Counted from the first letter of the stretch, positions 1-8,237 are shown. The stretch: 64,000 bases of DNA from Bradyrhizobium sp. CER78 (GCF_029846235.1 NZ_JARVWP010000018.1:1-64000); one strand, 5' to 3'. Notes: generated by a model from the sequence alone, not told the origin. Program-made: numbers and translations.

Positions 1-134
1 TTCGCATGAAGCGTAGCGAAATGCGAAGCGGGGTGGGGTGATCTCTCAACACGGGCCGCGCCGAAGTGGAGAGACCTTCACCCCACCTCGGTTCGCGTTT
101 CATGCGAACCGATCCTCCCCCTCCAGGGGAGGAT
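1..134. repeat. Palindromic intergenic repeat, family B (truncated by window edge)
   Basis: Inverted-repeat DNA with the paired motifs ggggtggggtga and tcaccccacctc, flanked by arms built on gcatgaagcg / ttcatgcgaacc and a short cctccccctccaggggagg hairpin. It resembles the gene-end repeats at 12.1, 13.2, 17.5 and 31.7 kb. It lies just past the stop codon of the first gene, so it may help end or stabilise that transcript. Confidence 0.5.
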
Positions 135-155
135 GAATCGTGCGCGGCGGACGTT

Positions 156-1367
156 TCACTTCACCAGCGAGCAGCCGCCATCCGCCAGCGGGCGGAATGC
201 CTGGTCGGCCGGGATGGTCGCGATCAGCTTGTAATAATCGTAGGGGTACTTCGACTCCTCCGGCTTCTTCACCTCGAACAGATACATCGGGTGGACGACG
301 CGGCCGTCCTGGCGGATCGTGGTGTCGCCGAACAATTTGTCCTTGCCCTTGAAGGTCTTCATCTGCGGCACCACCACCTTGGCATCGTCGCTGCCGGTCG
401 CGGCGACGGCATTGAGATAGGCAAGTGTCGAGGCATAGACGCCGGCCTGGTTGCCGCTCGGCATCTTGCCGTTCATGCCGGGACGCGCGGCAAAGCGCTT
501 TGCGAACGCGCGGGTGTCGTCGTTCATGTCCCAGTAGAAAGCCTCCAGCAGCTGCAGGCCCTGCGCGACCTTCAGGCCCATGCCGTGGATGTCGTTCACG
601 AACAGCAGGAACGCGACCATGGTCTGGCCGCCTTGCTGGATGCCGAACTCGGCCGCCTGCTTCACCGCGTTGATGGTGTCGCCGCCGGCATTCGCCAAGC
701 CGATCACCTTGGCCTTGGAACTCTGCGCCTGCAGCAGGAAGGAGGCGAAATCCGACGTGCCGAGCGGGTGCTTGCTGGAGCCGAGCACCTTGCCGCCGTG
801 CTTCTCGATGTAGTTTGTCGCCTCGGCTTCGATACCCTTGCCGAGCGCGTAGTCGACCGTCACGAAATACCAGTCCTTGCCGCCGCGCTGCATCATCGCG
901 GCGGCGGTGGTGTTGCCGGTCGCCCAGGCGTCGTTGACCCATTGAATGGTGTTCGGTGAGCAGGCCTTGCCGGTGAGATCGGAGCTTGCGGTCGACGAGG
1001 CCAGGAACGTCATCCTGGAATCGCGCAGCACGGTATTGATCGCGAGGCCGACGGCCGAGTTCGGCACGTCGACGATGGCGTCGACGCCCTCGACATCGAG
1101 CCATTTGCGCGCGATCGCAGATCCGACGTCGGCCTTGTTCTGGTGATCTGCGTAGACGATCTCGACCTTGATGCCCTTGCCGCCGCCGTTGAAATCTTCC
1201 GCCGCCATCCGCGCGGCTTCCACCGAGCCCATGCCGTTGGTGTCCTGGAAGATGCCGGAAATGTCGTTCAGCACGCCGACGCGCACGACGTCGCCGGAAA
1301 TCTCCGCACGCGCGCTGCCCGCCGCGCAGGCCAATGCCAGCGCAAGTCCAATCCTAAAGCCCCTCAT
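156..1367 (-). CDS. ABC transporter periplasmic binding protein, branched-chain amino acid / aromatic acid type (CouP-like)
   Basis: 403 aa. A signal peptide (residues 1-21, ending SARA) is followed by a type I periplasmic binding fold of the Peripla_BP_6 (LivK-like) family, starting VRVGVLNDISGIFQD. Proteins of this subgroup in Rhodopseudomonas and Bradyrhizobium bind aromatic acids, including hydroxycinnamates, rather than amino acids. That fits the neighbours here (CYP199A P450, feruloyl-CoA synthase, MarR regulators). The start is supported by GAGGGG eight bases upstream of the ATG. It follows the P450 gene on the same strand after 35 bases, so the two are probably co-transcribed. No permease or ATPase genes are in the window; they must lie to the left or elsewhere. 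The family call is firm, the aromatic ligand is inferred. Confidence 0.9.
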   Translation of the reverse strand: MRGFRIGLALALACAAGSARAEISGDVVRVGVLNDISGIFQDTNGMGSVEAARMAAEDFNGGGKGIKVEIVYADHQNKADVGSAIARKWLDVEGVDAIVDVPNSAVGLAINTVLRDSRMTFLASSTASSDLTGKACSPNTIQWVNDAWATGNTTAAAMMQRGGKDWYFVTVDYALGKGIEAEATNYIEKHGGKVLGSSKHPLGTSDFASFLLQAQSSKAKVIGLANAGGDTINAVKQAAEFGIQQGGQTMVAFLLFVNDIHGMGLKVAQGLQLLEAFYWDMNDDTRAFAKRFAARPGMNGKMPSGNQAGVYASTLAYLNAVAATGSDDAKVVVPQMKTFKGKDKLFGDTTIRQDGRVVHPMYLFEVKKPEESKYPYDYYKLIATIPADQAFRPLADGGCSLVK

Positions 1368-1402
1368 CGTGTCCCCTCCCTTGCGTTGTTCCGCAGCCGG
1401 CG

Positions 1403-2605
1403 TCAGGCCGGCGTGATTTCGACCGGCAGCCTCTCGAGCCCGCGCAGCGTGTTGTTGAACAGGCGCTTCGGCTCACCCGTCATTTCGATCCTGGCGACAC
1501 GGCGCGCCAGCGCCGCCATCATCACTTCGCCTTCGAGGCGGGCGACGAGTTGGCCGACGCACATGTGGATACCCGAGCCGTAGCCGACATGGCCCGAGGT
1601 GCGGCGCGTGATGTCGTAGCTATCGGGCGCCTCCCAGCGGCGCGGATCGCGATTGGCCGCAGCCAGGAACATCAGCACCTTCTCGCCTTCGGGGATGCTG
1701 GCCCCGCTGAGCTCGACGTCGCGGGTCGTGGTCCGGAAGAAAGTCTGAACCGGACTCTCAAACCGCACCGCTTCCTCGAACGCGTTGCGCGCCAGGGTCG
1801 GATCGTTGCGCAGCTTCTCGAACTGGTCGGGGAATCGGGCGAGACAATAGACCGCGGCGCCGATGCCGTTGACGGTGGTGTCGAGGCCGGCCGACAGCAG
1901 CGAGCGCACCAGCAGCGGTGCCTCGGTCGCGGTAATGGCGCCACTATCGACATGGGCGTGGATACAGGCGCCGATGCCGCCCGGGGTGAGGTTGTCGCGC
2001 TGGCACTGCTCGGCAATATAGGCCTGGTGCGGCGCGGAGCGCTTGATCGCCTCCTCGCGCAGTTGGTTCGGCGGACCGAACGCGTTGAACACCAGGCTGG
2101 CGTAAGGCAGCAGATGCTCACGGCCCTCCGGCTGCAGGCCGAGCGCATCCGGGAAGATCGAGAGCGGATAGGCTTCCGCAAGGTCCTCGATCGCATCGAA
2201 CCTGCGCTTCTCCAGCAGCGCATCGACCCGGGCCTCCGCCGCGGCGGCAAAGCGGCCGCGGAGCTGCTTCATCACGGTCGCAGACAGCACCGAGCTCAGC
2301 ACAGTGCGGGTTCGGGTGTGGGCGGGCGGGTCGGCCTCCAGGATCAGGCTCGGCGGCCGCCACGGCTTTTCCTTGGAAAAGTCGCTGAGGCCGACGCCGC
2401 GGCTGGAGCAGAACGTCGCAGGATCGTTCAGGACCGCATGGACCTCGGCGTAGCGCGCCACGCCATATACATTCCACCTGTCGAGATAGACCACCGGTCC
2501 GGCCTCGCGCAGCCGCTCATGGGTCGGAAACGGATCGGCGAAGAAATCCAGCGCGAACGGATCGACGTCGAGATGCGGGACGGATGTCCCCCCTGTTGCA
2601 GTCAT
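1403..2605 (-). CDS. Cytochrome P450, CYP199A family (para-substituted benzoate/cinnamate monooxygenase)
   Basis: 400 aa soluble bacterial P450. The heme-ligand loop reads YGSGIHMCVGQ with Cys349. The I-helix has the acid-alcohol pair in AGLDTT (Asp242-Thr243), and the ExxR region is normal. The overall sequence closely follows what I recall of CYP199A2/A4 of Rhodopseudomonas palustris (for example VPHLxxDPFALD near the N terminus and VVYLDxWNVYGVARYAEV). Those enzymes oxidise para-substituted aromatic acids, for example O-demethylating 4-methoxybenzoate. The ATG has GGGAGG upstream. No ferredoxin or reductase partner gene is adjacent. It is transcribed with the binding-protein gene and divergently from a MarR regulator 82 bases away, which probably controls it. 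Family assignment is from remembered sequence, not a search. Confidence 0.92.
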   Translation of the reverse strand: MTATGGTSVPHLDVDPFALDFFADPFPTHERLREAGPVVYLDRWNVYGVARYAEVHAVLNDPATFCSSRGVGLSDFSKEKPWRPPSLILEADPPAHTRTRTVLSSVLSATVMKQLRGRFAAAAEARVDALLEKRRFDAIEDLAEAYPLSIFPDALGLQPEGREHLLPYASLVFNAFGPPNQLREEAIKRSAPHQAYIAEQCQRDNLTPGGIGACIHAHVDSGAITATEAPLLVRSLLSAGLDTTVNGIGAAVYCLARFPDQFEKLRNDPTLARNAFEEAVRFESPVQTFFRTTTRDVELSGASIPEGEKVLMFLAAANRDPRRWEAPDSYDITRRTSGHVGYGSGIHMCVGQLVARLEGEVMMAALARRVARIEMTGEPKRLFNNTLRGLERLPVEITPA

Positions 2606-2687
2606 CAGGACCTCCCGAGGTTTGATCTTGTCAACACGGGCCGCATGTCACTTGCTCCCGAGCAGTTTCGCAGCGATGATTTGAGAA

Positions 2688-3212
2688 ATGAGCAGCCAGC
2701 CCCTCCCCCGAAAGCCCCGCCGGCCGAGACCGGCCGATCCCGCAGATGCCACCGATGGCCCGCTGCTGGACCTCAATCGCTATGTGCCGGCGTTCATCAC
2801 TTTCATCGGCAACAAGCTGTCGAACAGCGCCACCGCATTTTACCAGAAGAATTTCGGCGTCAACGTCACCGAGTGGCGAATCATCTCGCAGCTCGCGATC
2901 GAGCCCGGGATTCCGGCCTCGCGGATCTGCCAGGTGATCGGCTTCGACAAGGGACCGGTCAGCCGCAACCTCGCGGCGCTGCAGAAACGCGGCCTGCTGA
3001 CGATCCGGACCGCACCCGACGACGGCCGCACCCATTCGATCACCCTGACCGCGCGTGGCCGCGCCGTCCACGACAAGGTCATTGTCGCGGCGCTGGAGCG
3101 GGAGCGGCGGCTGCTGTCGTGCCTGAAAAAGGACGAGCGCGAGGTGCTGATCGACCTGCTGCGCCGGCTGCACGAGAATCTCGGCGCCGTGACCGGGCAA
3201 AGCACGACCTGA
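2688..3212 (+). CDS. MarR-family transcriptional regulator
   Basis: 174 aa. A basic, proline-rich N-terminal tail (about 25 residues) precedes a MarR winged-helix domain. The recognition helix region is ASRICQVIGFDKGPVSRNLAALQKRGLL, followed by the wing TAPDDGRTHSITLTARG. MarR proteins are dimeric repressors, often released by phenolic or CoA-thioester ligands. It is divergent from the CYP199A gene, so it is the natural candidate regulator of the P450/binding-protein unit. No strong ribosome-binding site precedes the ATG. The ligand is unknown. Confidence 0.88.
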   Translation: MSSQPLPRKPRRPRPADPADATDGPLLDLNRYVPAFITFIGNKLSNSATAFYQKNFGVNVTEWRIISQLAIEPGIPASRICQVIGFDKGPVSRNLAALQKRGLLTIRTAPDDGRTHSITLTARGRAVHDKVIVAALERERRLLSCLKKDEREVLIDLLRRLHENLGAVTGQSTT

Positions 3213-3364
3213 CGGCACGGCCGGGCCACGGGCAGCGCCCTGCGCCACCGCGGACTTCGTCCAGTTTTCCATGCGTGCTGCTCGCGCGCTGCTGCGCAAC
3301 ATGATCCTCCCAAATGCGAGGCCGTTGACCGGCCCTGTCCCTATTGAGCGGAAACTCGCATAGC

Positions 3365-3384
3365 TTAGTTGCTATGGCAACTAA
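3365..3384. promoter_or_regulatory. Perfect inverted repeat, probable MarR-type operator
   Basis: TTAGTTGC-TATG-GCAACTAA: two perfect 8-base arms around a 4-base spacer, the size and symmetry of a MarR dimer site. It shares the GTTG/CAAC half-site core with the palindrome at 5626-5646 upstream of the second marR and feruloyl-CoA synthase genes. It lies between two convergent genes, with no obvious gene start beside it. Confidence 0.5.
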
Positions 3385-3443
3385 AAAGGCGAGCCGGTGC
3401 GACGTCAGGTCCCATGCCGAGATTTGTGACGTCGCCCTCAGGT

Positions 3444-3630
3444 CAGGTGAGCACGCCGCTCAGGCTCCCTCCCCCTCGCGGGGGAGGGTCGCGGAGAGGG
3501 GTAAGCCCCCGGCGCGATGATCGATGCATGCAACGTCCTGGCAAAGTGCGTTGGAGTGACACGAATACGGATAGCTCACGTCGTGCGGTACCCCTCTCCC
3601 TAACCCTCCCCCGCAAGGGGGGAGGGAACC
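3444..3630. repeat. Palindromic intergenic repeat, family B
   Basis: Composite inverted repeat: gtgagcacg...caggctccctcccc with a cgcgggggaggg hairpin at one end and acccctctcc...cccccgcaaggggggaggg at the other. The same layout, including the flanking gtgagcac, occurs at 15281-15488 and 29127-29334. It fills most of the space between the convergent marR and feruloyl-CoA synthase genes and may act as a bidirectional transcript end. Confidence 0.7.
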
Positions 3631-3670
3631 CTTCCGCGTGCCTTCCTAACCAGGCCTGCCCTATCGGCCC

Positions 3671-5527
3671 TCACCCGGCACAGCCAATCGGCTCGGACGA
3701 CGCATCGTCCTCCAGCACCGCCACTGCTGCAGCGCGGCGCGTCAGCACGGCGCGCTGGTTGATGTAGCCCTTGTCGGTGATCTCGCCGCCGTCGACCGAG
3801 GCCGGCTCGGCGAGCAACAGCGCGCGGGTGGCGTGGCCGGAGGAATGGCCGCCTTGCGCCTTCAGCCGTGCCAGCCCCTGCCCGATCGCGGAGCGGACTG
3901 CCGGATGATTGATCACCTCCTGCGCGCCGGCGGTCTCGGGCAGTCCCGCGAGCGAGCGGCAGGCGGCAAGGTTCGGGAACACCAGGAAGCGCACCTCGTC
4001 GCGGCCGTGACCAGTCACGACGATGTCCTGCGCGAGCGGTGCAAGCGCCGCGATGCCGGCGACGCGCAAGGTGCCGACGCTGACCCAGGTGCCGGAATTG
4101 AGTTTGAAATCCTCGGCCACGCGGCCGTCGAAGAACAGGCCGAGATCCGGCCTGTCGGGATCGGCGAAGGTGACGGCGTCGCCGATCCTGTAGAAGCCCT
4201 CGCCATCGAAGGCCTGCGCGGTCAGCTCGGGTGCCTTCCAGTAGCCCGGCGTGACATTGGGCCCGCGCACGCGGACCTCGAGCTTGTCGCCCGACGGCAC
4301 GAGTTTCAGCTCGGTGCCGGGAATCGGCACGCCGATATTGCCGGAGCGTTTTGCCAGGAAGTGGCAGTCGGTCGCCAGCGGCGAGGTCTCGGTCGAGCCC
4401 CAGGCCGACACCATCGGCAGCCTGCGGCCGACCGTCTGCAGCGACAATTCCTCCAGTGCATCCCACAAATTCTGCGGCAGCGCCGCGCCGGCATAGAACG
4501 CGAATTTGGTGCCTTCGAAGAACTTGCGGCGCAACTCCTCGTCGGTGCGAAGCGCTGCGATCAGCATGTCGAAGCCGCGTGGCACGTTGAAATAGACCGT
4601 CGGCACCACGCTGCGCAGATTGGCGAGCGAGGTCGCGAACAGGCCCGGCGCCGGCTTGCCGCCATCGATATAGAGCGTGCCGCCGTTGCGCAGCACCAGG
4701 TTGAAATTGTGGTTGGCGCCGAAGGTGTGGCTCCACGGCAGCCAGTCCAGAATGACCAGCTCTTCGCTGGCCCGCTCCAGGAACGTCCAGGTCTGCGCCT
4801 TGGCCTGCTGGCTCGAGGTCAGCATGCGCTGGGTGTTGATCACGGCTTTCGGCGTGCCTGTTGACCCCGAGGTGAACAGGAATTTTGCAATCGTGTCCGG
4901 CGTCACCGCGGCGAAGGCTTTTGCCACGTCTGGCGATTCTGGTGTCGCTGCAATGGCTCGGAATGCCAGCGCGTCGGCATCCTCGGGATTGCCGCTGACG
5001 ATGACGGCGCGATGCAGCGGCTTGATCGCGGCCAGCGCCGAGGCAAACGGCTTTGCGCCCGCGACATAGATCGCACCGGGATCGAGCAGGCTGATCATGC
5101 CCTTCAGCTTGTCGAAGTCTTTCGACATCAGCGAATAGGCCGGCGAGATCGCGGCCGAAGGCACGCCGACATGCTGGGCGGCGAGCGCGAACAGCGCGTG
5201 GTCGATGCCGTTGTCGGAGAGGATGACGAGCGGCCGCTCGGTGCTCAGCCCTTGCGCCAATACCCACGATGCAGCGCACCGTACGATCCCGAGCGCGTCG
5301 CGATAGCTGACGGTGCTCCAGGGCGCTTCGACGCTCGCGCGCTCGCCGAGGAAGATGCGATCCGGCGCCTGCCGCGCCCAGTGCTCTAGCCAGTCGCCGA
5401 CGCACCTTGCGCTTTCTTTCAAGGGCGTGGTGGAACGAACCAGGATGCTGCCGTCGCCACGTCGATCCGCCACGATGGCAGGCGTCGCGAACAGGCTGCT
5501 CGGATTGTCACCGCCGACGGCCGTCAT
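3671..5527 (-). CDS. fcs: Feruloyl-CoA synthase (hydroxycinnamate--CoA ligase)
   Basis: 618 aa member of the acyl-adenylate-forming family, FCS subgroup. The ATP/AMP P-loop is FLFTSGSTGTPK, followed by LPWSHTFGANHNF, the adenylate-binding AWGSTETSP, and the hinge/C-terminal region FFDGRVAEDFKLNSGTW. The enzyme activates ferulate, p-coumarate or related cinnamates to CoA thioesters as the first step of side-chain breakdown. Start: the ATG preceded by GAGGAGGAAACC was chosen over an in-frame start 33 codons upstream. It is divergent from a MarR gene with a palindromic operator between them. The usual next enzyme (enoyl-CoA hydratase/aldolase) is not in the window. Exact substrate preference cannot be read from the sequence. 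Confidence 0.88.
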   Translation of the reverse strand: MTAVGGDNPSSLFATPAIVADRRGDGSILVRSTTPLKESARCVGDWLEHWARQAPDRIFLGERASVEAPWSTVSYRDALGIVRCAASWVLAQGLSTERPLVILSDNGIDHALFALAAQHVGVPSAAISPAYSLMSKDFDKLKGMISLLDPGAIYVAGAKPFASALAAIKPLHRAVIVSGNPEDADALAFRAIAATPESPDVAKAFAAVTPDTIAKFLFTSGSTGTPKAVINTQRMLTSSQQAKAQTWTFLERASEELVILDWLPWSHTFGANHNFNLVLRNGGTLYIDGGKPAPGLFATSLANLRSVVPTVYFNVPRGFDMLIAALRTDEELRRKFFEGTKFAFYAGAALPQNLWDALEELSLQTVGRRLPMVSAWGSTETSPLATDCHFLAKRSGNIGVPIPGTELKLVPSGDKLEVRVRGPNVTPGYWKAPELTAQAFDGEGFYRIGDAVTFADPDRPDLGLFFDGRVAEDFKLNSGTWVSVGTLRVAGIAALAPLAQDIVVTGHGRDEVRFLVFPNLAACRSLAGLPETAGAQEVINHPAVRSAIGQGLARLKAQGGHSSGHATRALLLAEPASVDGGEITDKGYINQRAVLTRRAAAVAVLEDDASSEPIGCAG

Positions 5528-5625
5528 GGTTTCCTCCTCGCCCGTGTCGTTTCGGGATCGCGCCGCAACATGATGCGGTGCACCGATCCCGGCCGGGCTC
5601 TTTGGCGATAATGTTGCGGATATCA

Positions 5626-5646
5626 ATTGTTGTCGTCAACAACAAT
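5626..5646. promoter_or_regulatory. Operator-like palindrome between fcs and marR
   Basis: ATTGTTGT-CGTCA-ACAACAAT: 8-base perfect arms around a 5-base spacer, placed between the divergent feruloyl-CoA synthase and MarR genes. It is the likely binding site through which the MarR protein represses both. Regulators of this type (CouR/FerR-like) are generally released by the hydroxycinnamoyl-CoA product; that extension is inference. Confidence 0.6.
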
Positions 5647-5682
5647 CTTTCCCTCACGCCCCGGGCGCGCTAGCCTTGCGGT

Positions 5683-6213
5683 ATGGCAAGCCAGCAGAAG
5701 ACATCGCGCAAGGCGGCAGCAACGGCAGCGGCAATCCGCCGCCCCCAGGCGCGCACCGCGAATGGCGGGGCGCATGCGGGCGAGGCCGGTGACGACATCG
5801 GCCTCGACGCACTGGTCGGCCACGTCGGCTACGCAGTGCGGCGCTTCCAGCTCTGGATCTTCCAGGACTTCATCAAGACGCTGGCGACGGTCGATATCCG
5901 CCCGACCCAATATTCGGTCATGACCGTGATCGGGGCCAATCCGGGCCTCAGCCAGATGGCGGTCGCCAAGCGGCTCGGGATCGAGCGCGCGCGCCTCGTG
6001 CATCTGCTCGACAGCCTGGAGGAACGCGACTTCGTCAGCCGCATCCCCTCCGCCACCGACCGCCGCTCCCACGCGCTGCATCTGACCGCGCGCGGCAAGA
6101 CCGCGCTGGCGCGGTTCAAGCGGCTTGCCGCCGAGCACGAGCGGCATGTCGCCGAGAAGATCGGCAAGGACAACCGCGAGCGACTGCTGCAGATCCTTGC
6201 CTGCTTCACCTGA
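5683..6213 (+). CDS. MarR-family regulator, probable repressor of fcs
   Basis: 176 aa. An Ala/Arg-rich tail (about 45 residues) precedes a MarR domain: helix RPTQYSVMTVIGANPGLSQMAVAKRLGIERARLVHLLDSLEERDFV and wing SATDRRSHALHLTARGK. It is divergent from feruloyl-CoA synthase across a 155-base gap that carries a strong palindrome, so repression of fcs and of itself is the simplest model. It is clearly distinct from the other MarR protein at 2.7 kb, so the locus has two separate sensors. Confidence 0.88.
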   Translation: MASQQKTSRKAAATAAAIRRPQARTANGGAHAGEAGDDIGLDALVGHVGYAVRRFQLWIFQDFIKTLATVDIRPTQYSVMTVIGANPGLSQMAVAKRLGIERARLVHLLDSLEERDFVSRIPSATDRRSHALHLTARGKTALARFKRLAAEHERHVAEKIGKDNRERLLQILACFT

Positions 6214-6354
6214 TCCCGCGGCCGGATTTCGGCTTGGTCATGCCTGCTCTAAAATTAGGCATCGACACTCGCAAGCCAGCTTGCATCAGCTACCAGCGAG
6301 CATTTCAAACAACTGATATTGCGTAATAATTCGCCGCATCGCGACCGCGGACAA

Positions 6355-6366
6355 ATTGTACACAAT
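6355..6366. promoter_or_regulatory. Palindrome overlapping the atzF sigma-54 promoter, possible GntR site
   Basis: ATTGTACACAAT: 5-base arms around AC. It matches the TTGT-n2-ACAA style of FadR/VanR-type GntR operators and ends on the first base of the -24 element of the adjacent sigma-54 promoter. The GntR gene at 8.4-9.1 kb is the obvious candidate ligand. Assignment is inference from symmetry and position. Confidence 0.35.
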
Positions 6367-6381
6367 GGCACATTGCTTGCT
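6366..6381 (+). promoter_or_regulatory. Sigma-54 (RpoN) promoter of atzF
   Basis: TGGCAC-ATTGC-TTGCT matches the RpoN consensus TGGCAC-N5-TTGC exactly, with 10 bases between the GG of -24 and the GC of -12. It lies about 70 bases before the atzF start. A second match of the same quality precedes the ABC-atzGEH operon at 17.2 kb. It predicts nitrogen-limitation control by RpoN and an enhancer-binding activator such as NtrC. Confidence 0.7.
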
Positions 6382-6449
6382 TCGATCAGGCTGCAATTCC
6401 CTCGCGGCAGGCATCCAACGCCTTGCCGCTCAACAGACGGGCCAACCAC

Positions 6450-8237
6450 GTGACTGAAACTGTCGCCGCGATCGTTGCCGCACACCGCACCGGGACCATG
6501 ACGCCGGCGCAAACCGTGGAGCGCAGCTATCAGCGCATTCGCGAGCACAACGACCCCGCCATCTTCATCAGCCTGCGCGACGAGCAGGAGGCGCTCGCCG
6601 AAGCCGCGCGGCTCACGGACCCGATGCTGCCGCTTTATGGCGTGCCGGTCGCGGTGAAGGACAATATCGACGTCGCGGGGTTGCCGACCACCGCCGCCTG
6701 CCCCGCATTCGCCTATACACCGGCGAAGGACTCCACTGTTGTCGCCAGGCTGCGCGCGGCCGGCGCCATCATCATCGGCAAGACCAATCTCGACCAGTTC
6801 GCCACCGGCCTGGTCGGCGTGCGCTCGCCCTACGGCATTCCCAAAAATCCGGTGCGCGGCGATCTGGTGCCGGGTGGATCGAGCTCGGGCTCCGCGGTCG
6901 CGGTCTCGGCGGGCCTCGTGCCGCTGTCGCTCGGCACCGATACTGCGGGCAGCGGCCGCGTGCCGGCGATGCTCAACAACATCGTCGGGCTCAAGCCGAG
7001 CCTCGGGCTGATCTCGAACGCGGGACTGGTGCCGGCCTGCCGCACGCTCGACTGCATCTCGGTGTTCTCGCTGACCGTCGATGACGCATTGGCCGCGCTT
7101 GCCGTGATGGCCGGGCCGGATGAGGCTGATCCGTTCTCGCGCAACCGGCCGCTCGGGCCGCTCACGACGCTTCCGGCGAAGCTGAAGCTCGGCATTCCCA
7201 AGTCCGGCCAGCTGATCTTCTTCGGCGATCGCGAGGCCGAGACGGCCTATGGCGAGGCGTGCAAGCGCTGGCAGGCGCTCGGCGTCGAACTCGTCGAATT
7301 CGACCTCGAGCCGTTCTACGAGACGGCGCGGCTGCTCTATGAGGGCCCGTGGGTCGCCGAGCGCTATCTCGTGATCCGCGACCTGCTGGCGTCGTCGCCG
7401 GATGCGATCCACCCGGTGACCCGCGAGATCACCATCGGCGGCGCGCGGCCCACCGCGGCCGATACATTCGCCGCGCTCTATCGCCTGCAGGCGCTGCGCG
7501 GTGTCGCCGCGCGCACCTTCGCGCAACTCGACGCGATCGTGCTGCCGACCGCCCCGACGGTCTATTCCACCGCCGACGTGCTGGCCAACCCGATCGAGCT
7601 CAACTCGCGGCTCGGCACCTATACCAATTTCGTCAACCTGCTCGATCTCTGCGGCCTCGCACTGCCGGCGGCGATGCGGCCGGACGGCGCGCCGTTCGGC
7701 ATCACGTTGCTGGCTCCTGCCGGCCGCGACGCCGCGCTTGCCGGCATTGGCCGCATATTCCATGCCGACACCGGCCTTGCGCTCGGCGCGAAGGCGCTGC
7801 CGCAGCCGCCGCTTGCCGCCGTGCCGGCGCAGGCCGCCGCCGACGAGATCACGATCGCGGTGGTCGGCGCGCATCTCTCCGGCATGGCGCTGAACCACGA
7901 GCTGACGACGCTCGATGCGCGGCTGTTGGAAGCGACGGTCACCGCAGCGGACTACAAGCTCTACGCGCTCGACACCACGCCGCCAAAACCCGGCATGCTG
8001 CGTGTCGAGGCCGGCGCGGGTGCATCGATCAAGCTCGAGCTGTGGGCGATGTCGGCCGCCGCATTCGGCAAATTCGTCGCCGCGATCCCGCCGCCGCTCT
8101 CAATCGGCACGATCCGGCTCGCCGACGGACGGCAGGCGAAAGGCTTCATCGTGGAGCCCGCTGCAATTGCCGGCGCGAAGGATATCTCGGCCTATGGCGG
8201 CTGGCGCGCGTTCATGGCGGAGAAGGCGAGAGTGTAA
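6450..8237 (+). CDS. atzF: Allophanate hydrolase
   Basis: 595 aa from the GTG start. The N-terminal amidase-signature domain (about residues 1-450) carries Lys in VAVKDNIDV, the Gly/Ser loop VPGGSSSGSAVAV and the nucleophile region GTDTAGSGRVPA. A C-terminal domain of about 120 residues (from AAADEITIAVVGAHLSGM) is characteristic of allophanate hydrolases. The enzyme hydrolyses allophanate (urea carboxylate) to ammonia and CO2. It is usually paired with urea carboxylase or with the Atz pathway; here no urea carboxylase is present and AtzG/E/H are encoded opposite. The GTG matches the usual N terminus, although its ribosome-binding site is weak; an in-frame TTG lies 27 bases upstream. Transcription should start from the sigma-54 promoter about 70 bases upstream. 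Confidence 0.9.
   Translation: MTETVAAIVAAHRTGTMTPAQTVERSYQRIREHNDPAIFISLRDEQEALAEAARLTDPMLPLYGVPVAVKDNIDVAGLPTTAACPAFAYTPAKDSTVVARLRAAGAIIIGKTNLDQFATGLVGVRSPYGIPKNPVRGDLVPGGSSSGSAVAVSAGLVPLSLGTDTAGSGRVPAMLNNIVGLKPSLGLISNAGLVPACRTLDCISVFSLTVDDALAALAVMAGPDEADPFSRNRPLGPLTTLPAKLKLGIPKSGQLIFFGDREAETAYGEACKRWQALGVELVEFDLEPFYETARLLYEGPWVAERYLVIRDLLASSPDAIHPVTREITIGGARPTAADTFAALYRLQALRGVAARTFAQLDAIVLPTAPTVYSTADVLANPIELNSRLGTYTNFVNLLDLCGLALPAAMRPDGAPFGITLLAPAGRDAALAGIGRIFHADTGLALGAKALPQPPLAAVPAQAAADEITIAVVGAHLSGMALNHELTTLDARLLEATVTAADYKLYALDTTPPKPGMLRVEAGAGASIKLELWAMSAAAFGKFVAAIPPPLSIGTIRLADGRQAKGFIVEPAAIAGAKDISAYGGWRAFMAEKARV

Noticed and set aside
66..959. Long open frame on the plus strand over the first gene
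   Set aside because: It is the antisense shadow of the periplasmic binding-protein gene. The translation is Arg/His/Gly-rich with no family resemblance, as expected from GC-rich DNA.
1550..3304. 584-codon plus-strand frame covering the P450 and MarR genes
   Set aside because: Shadow frame. It reads through antisense P450 and out-of-frame marR sequence; the real proteins are recognised in the other frames.
3444..3630. Repeat-rich blocks considered as CRISPR or insertion-sequence ends
   Set aside because: No regularly spaced direct repeats with unique spacers and no transposase are present. The structure is inverted-repeat hairpins shared with other intergenic regions.
3600..5405. 601-codon minus-strand frame
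   Set aside because: Out-of-frame shadow of feruloyl-CoA synthase on the same strand, full of Arg and Ala.
6241..6261. Inverted repeat TGCCT-N11-AGGCA upstream of atzF considered as an NtrC enhancer
   Set aside because: Distance from the sigma-54 promoter suits an enhancer, but the arms and spacing do not match the NtrC consensus well enough to annotate.
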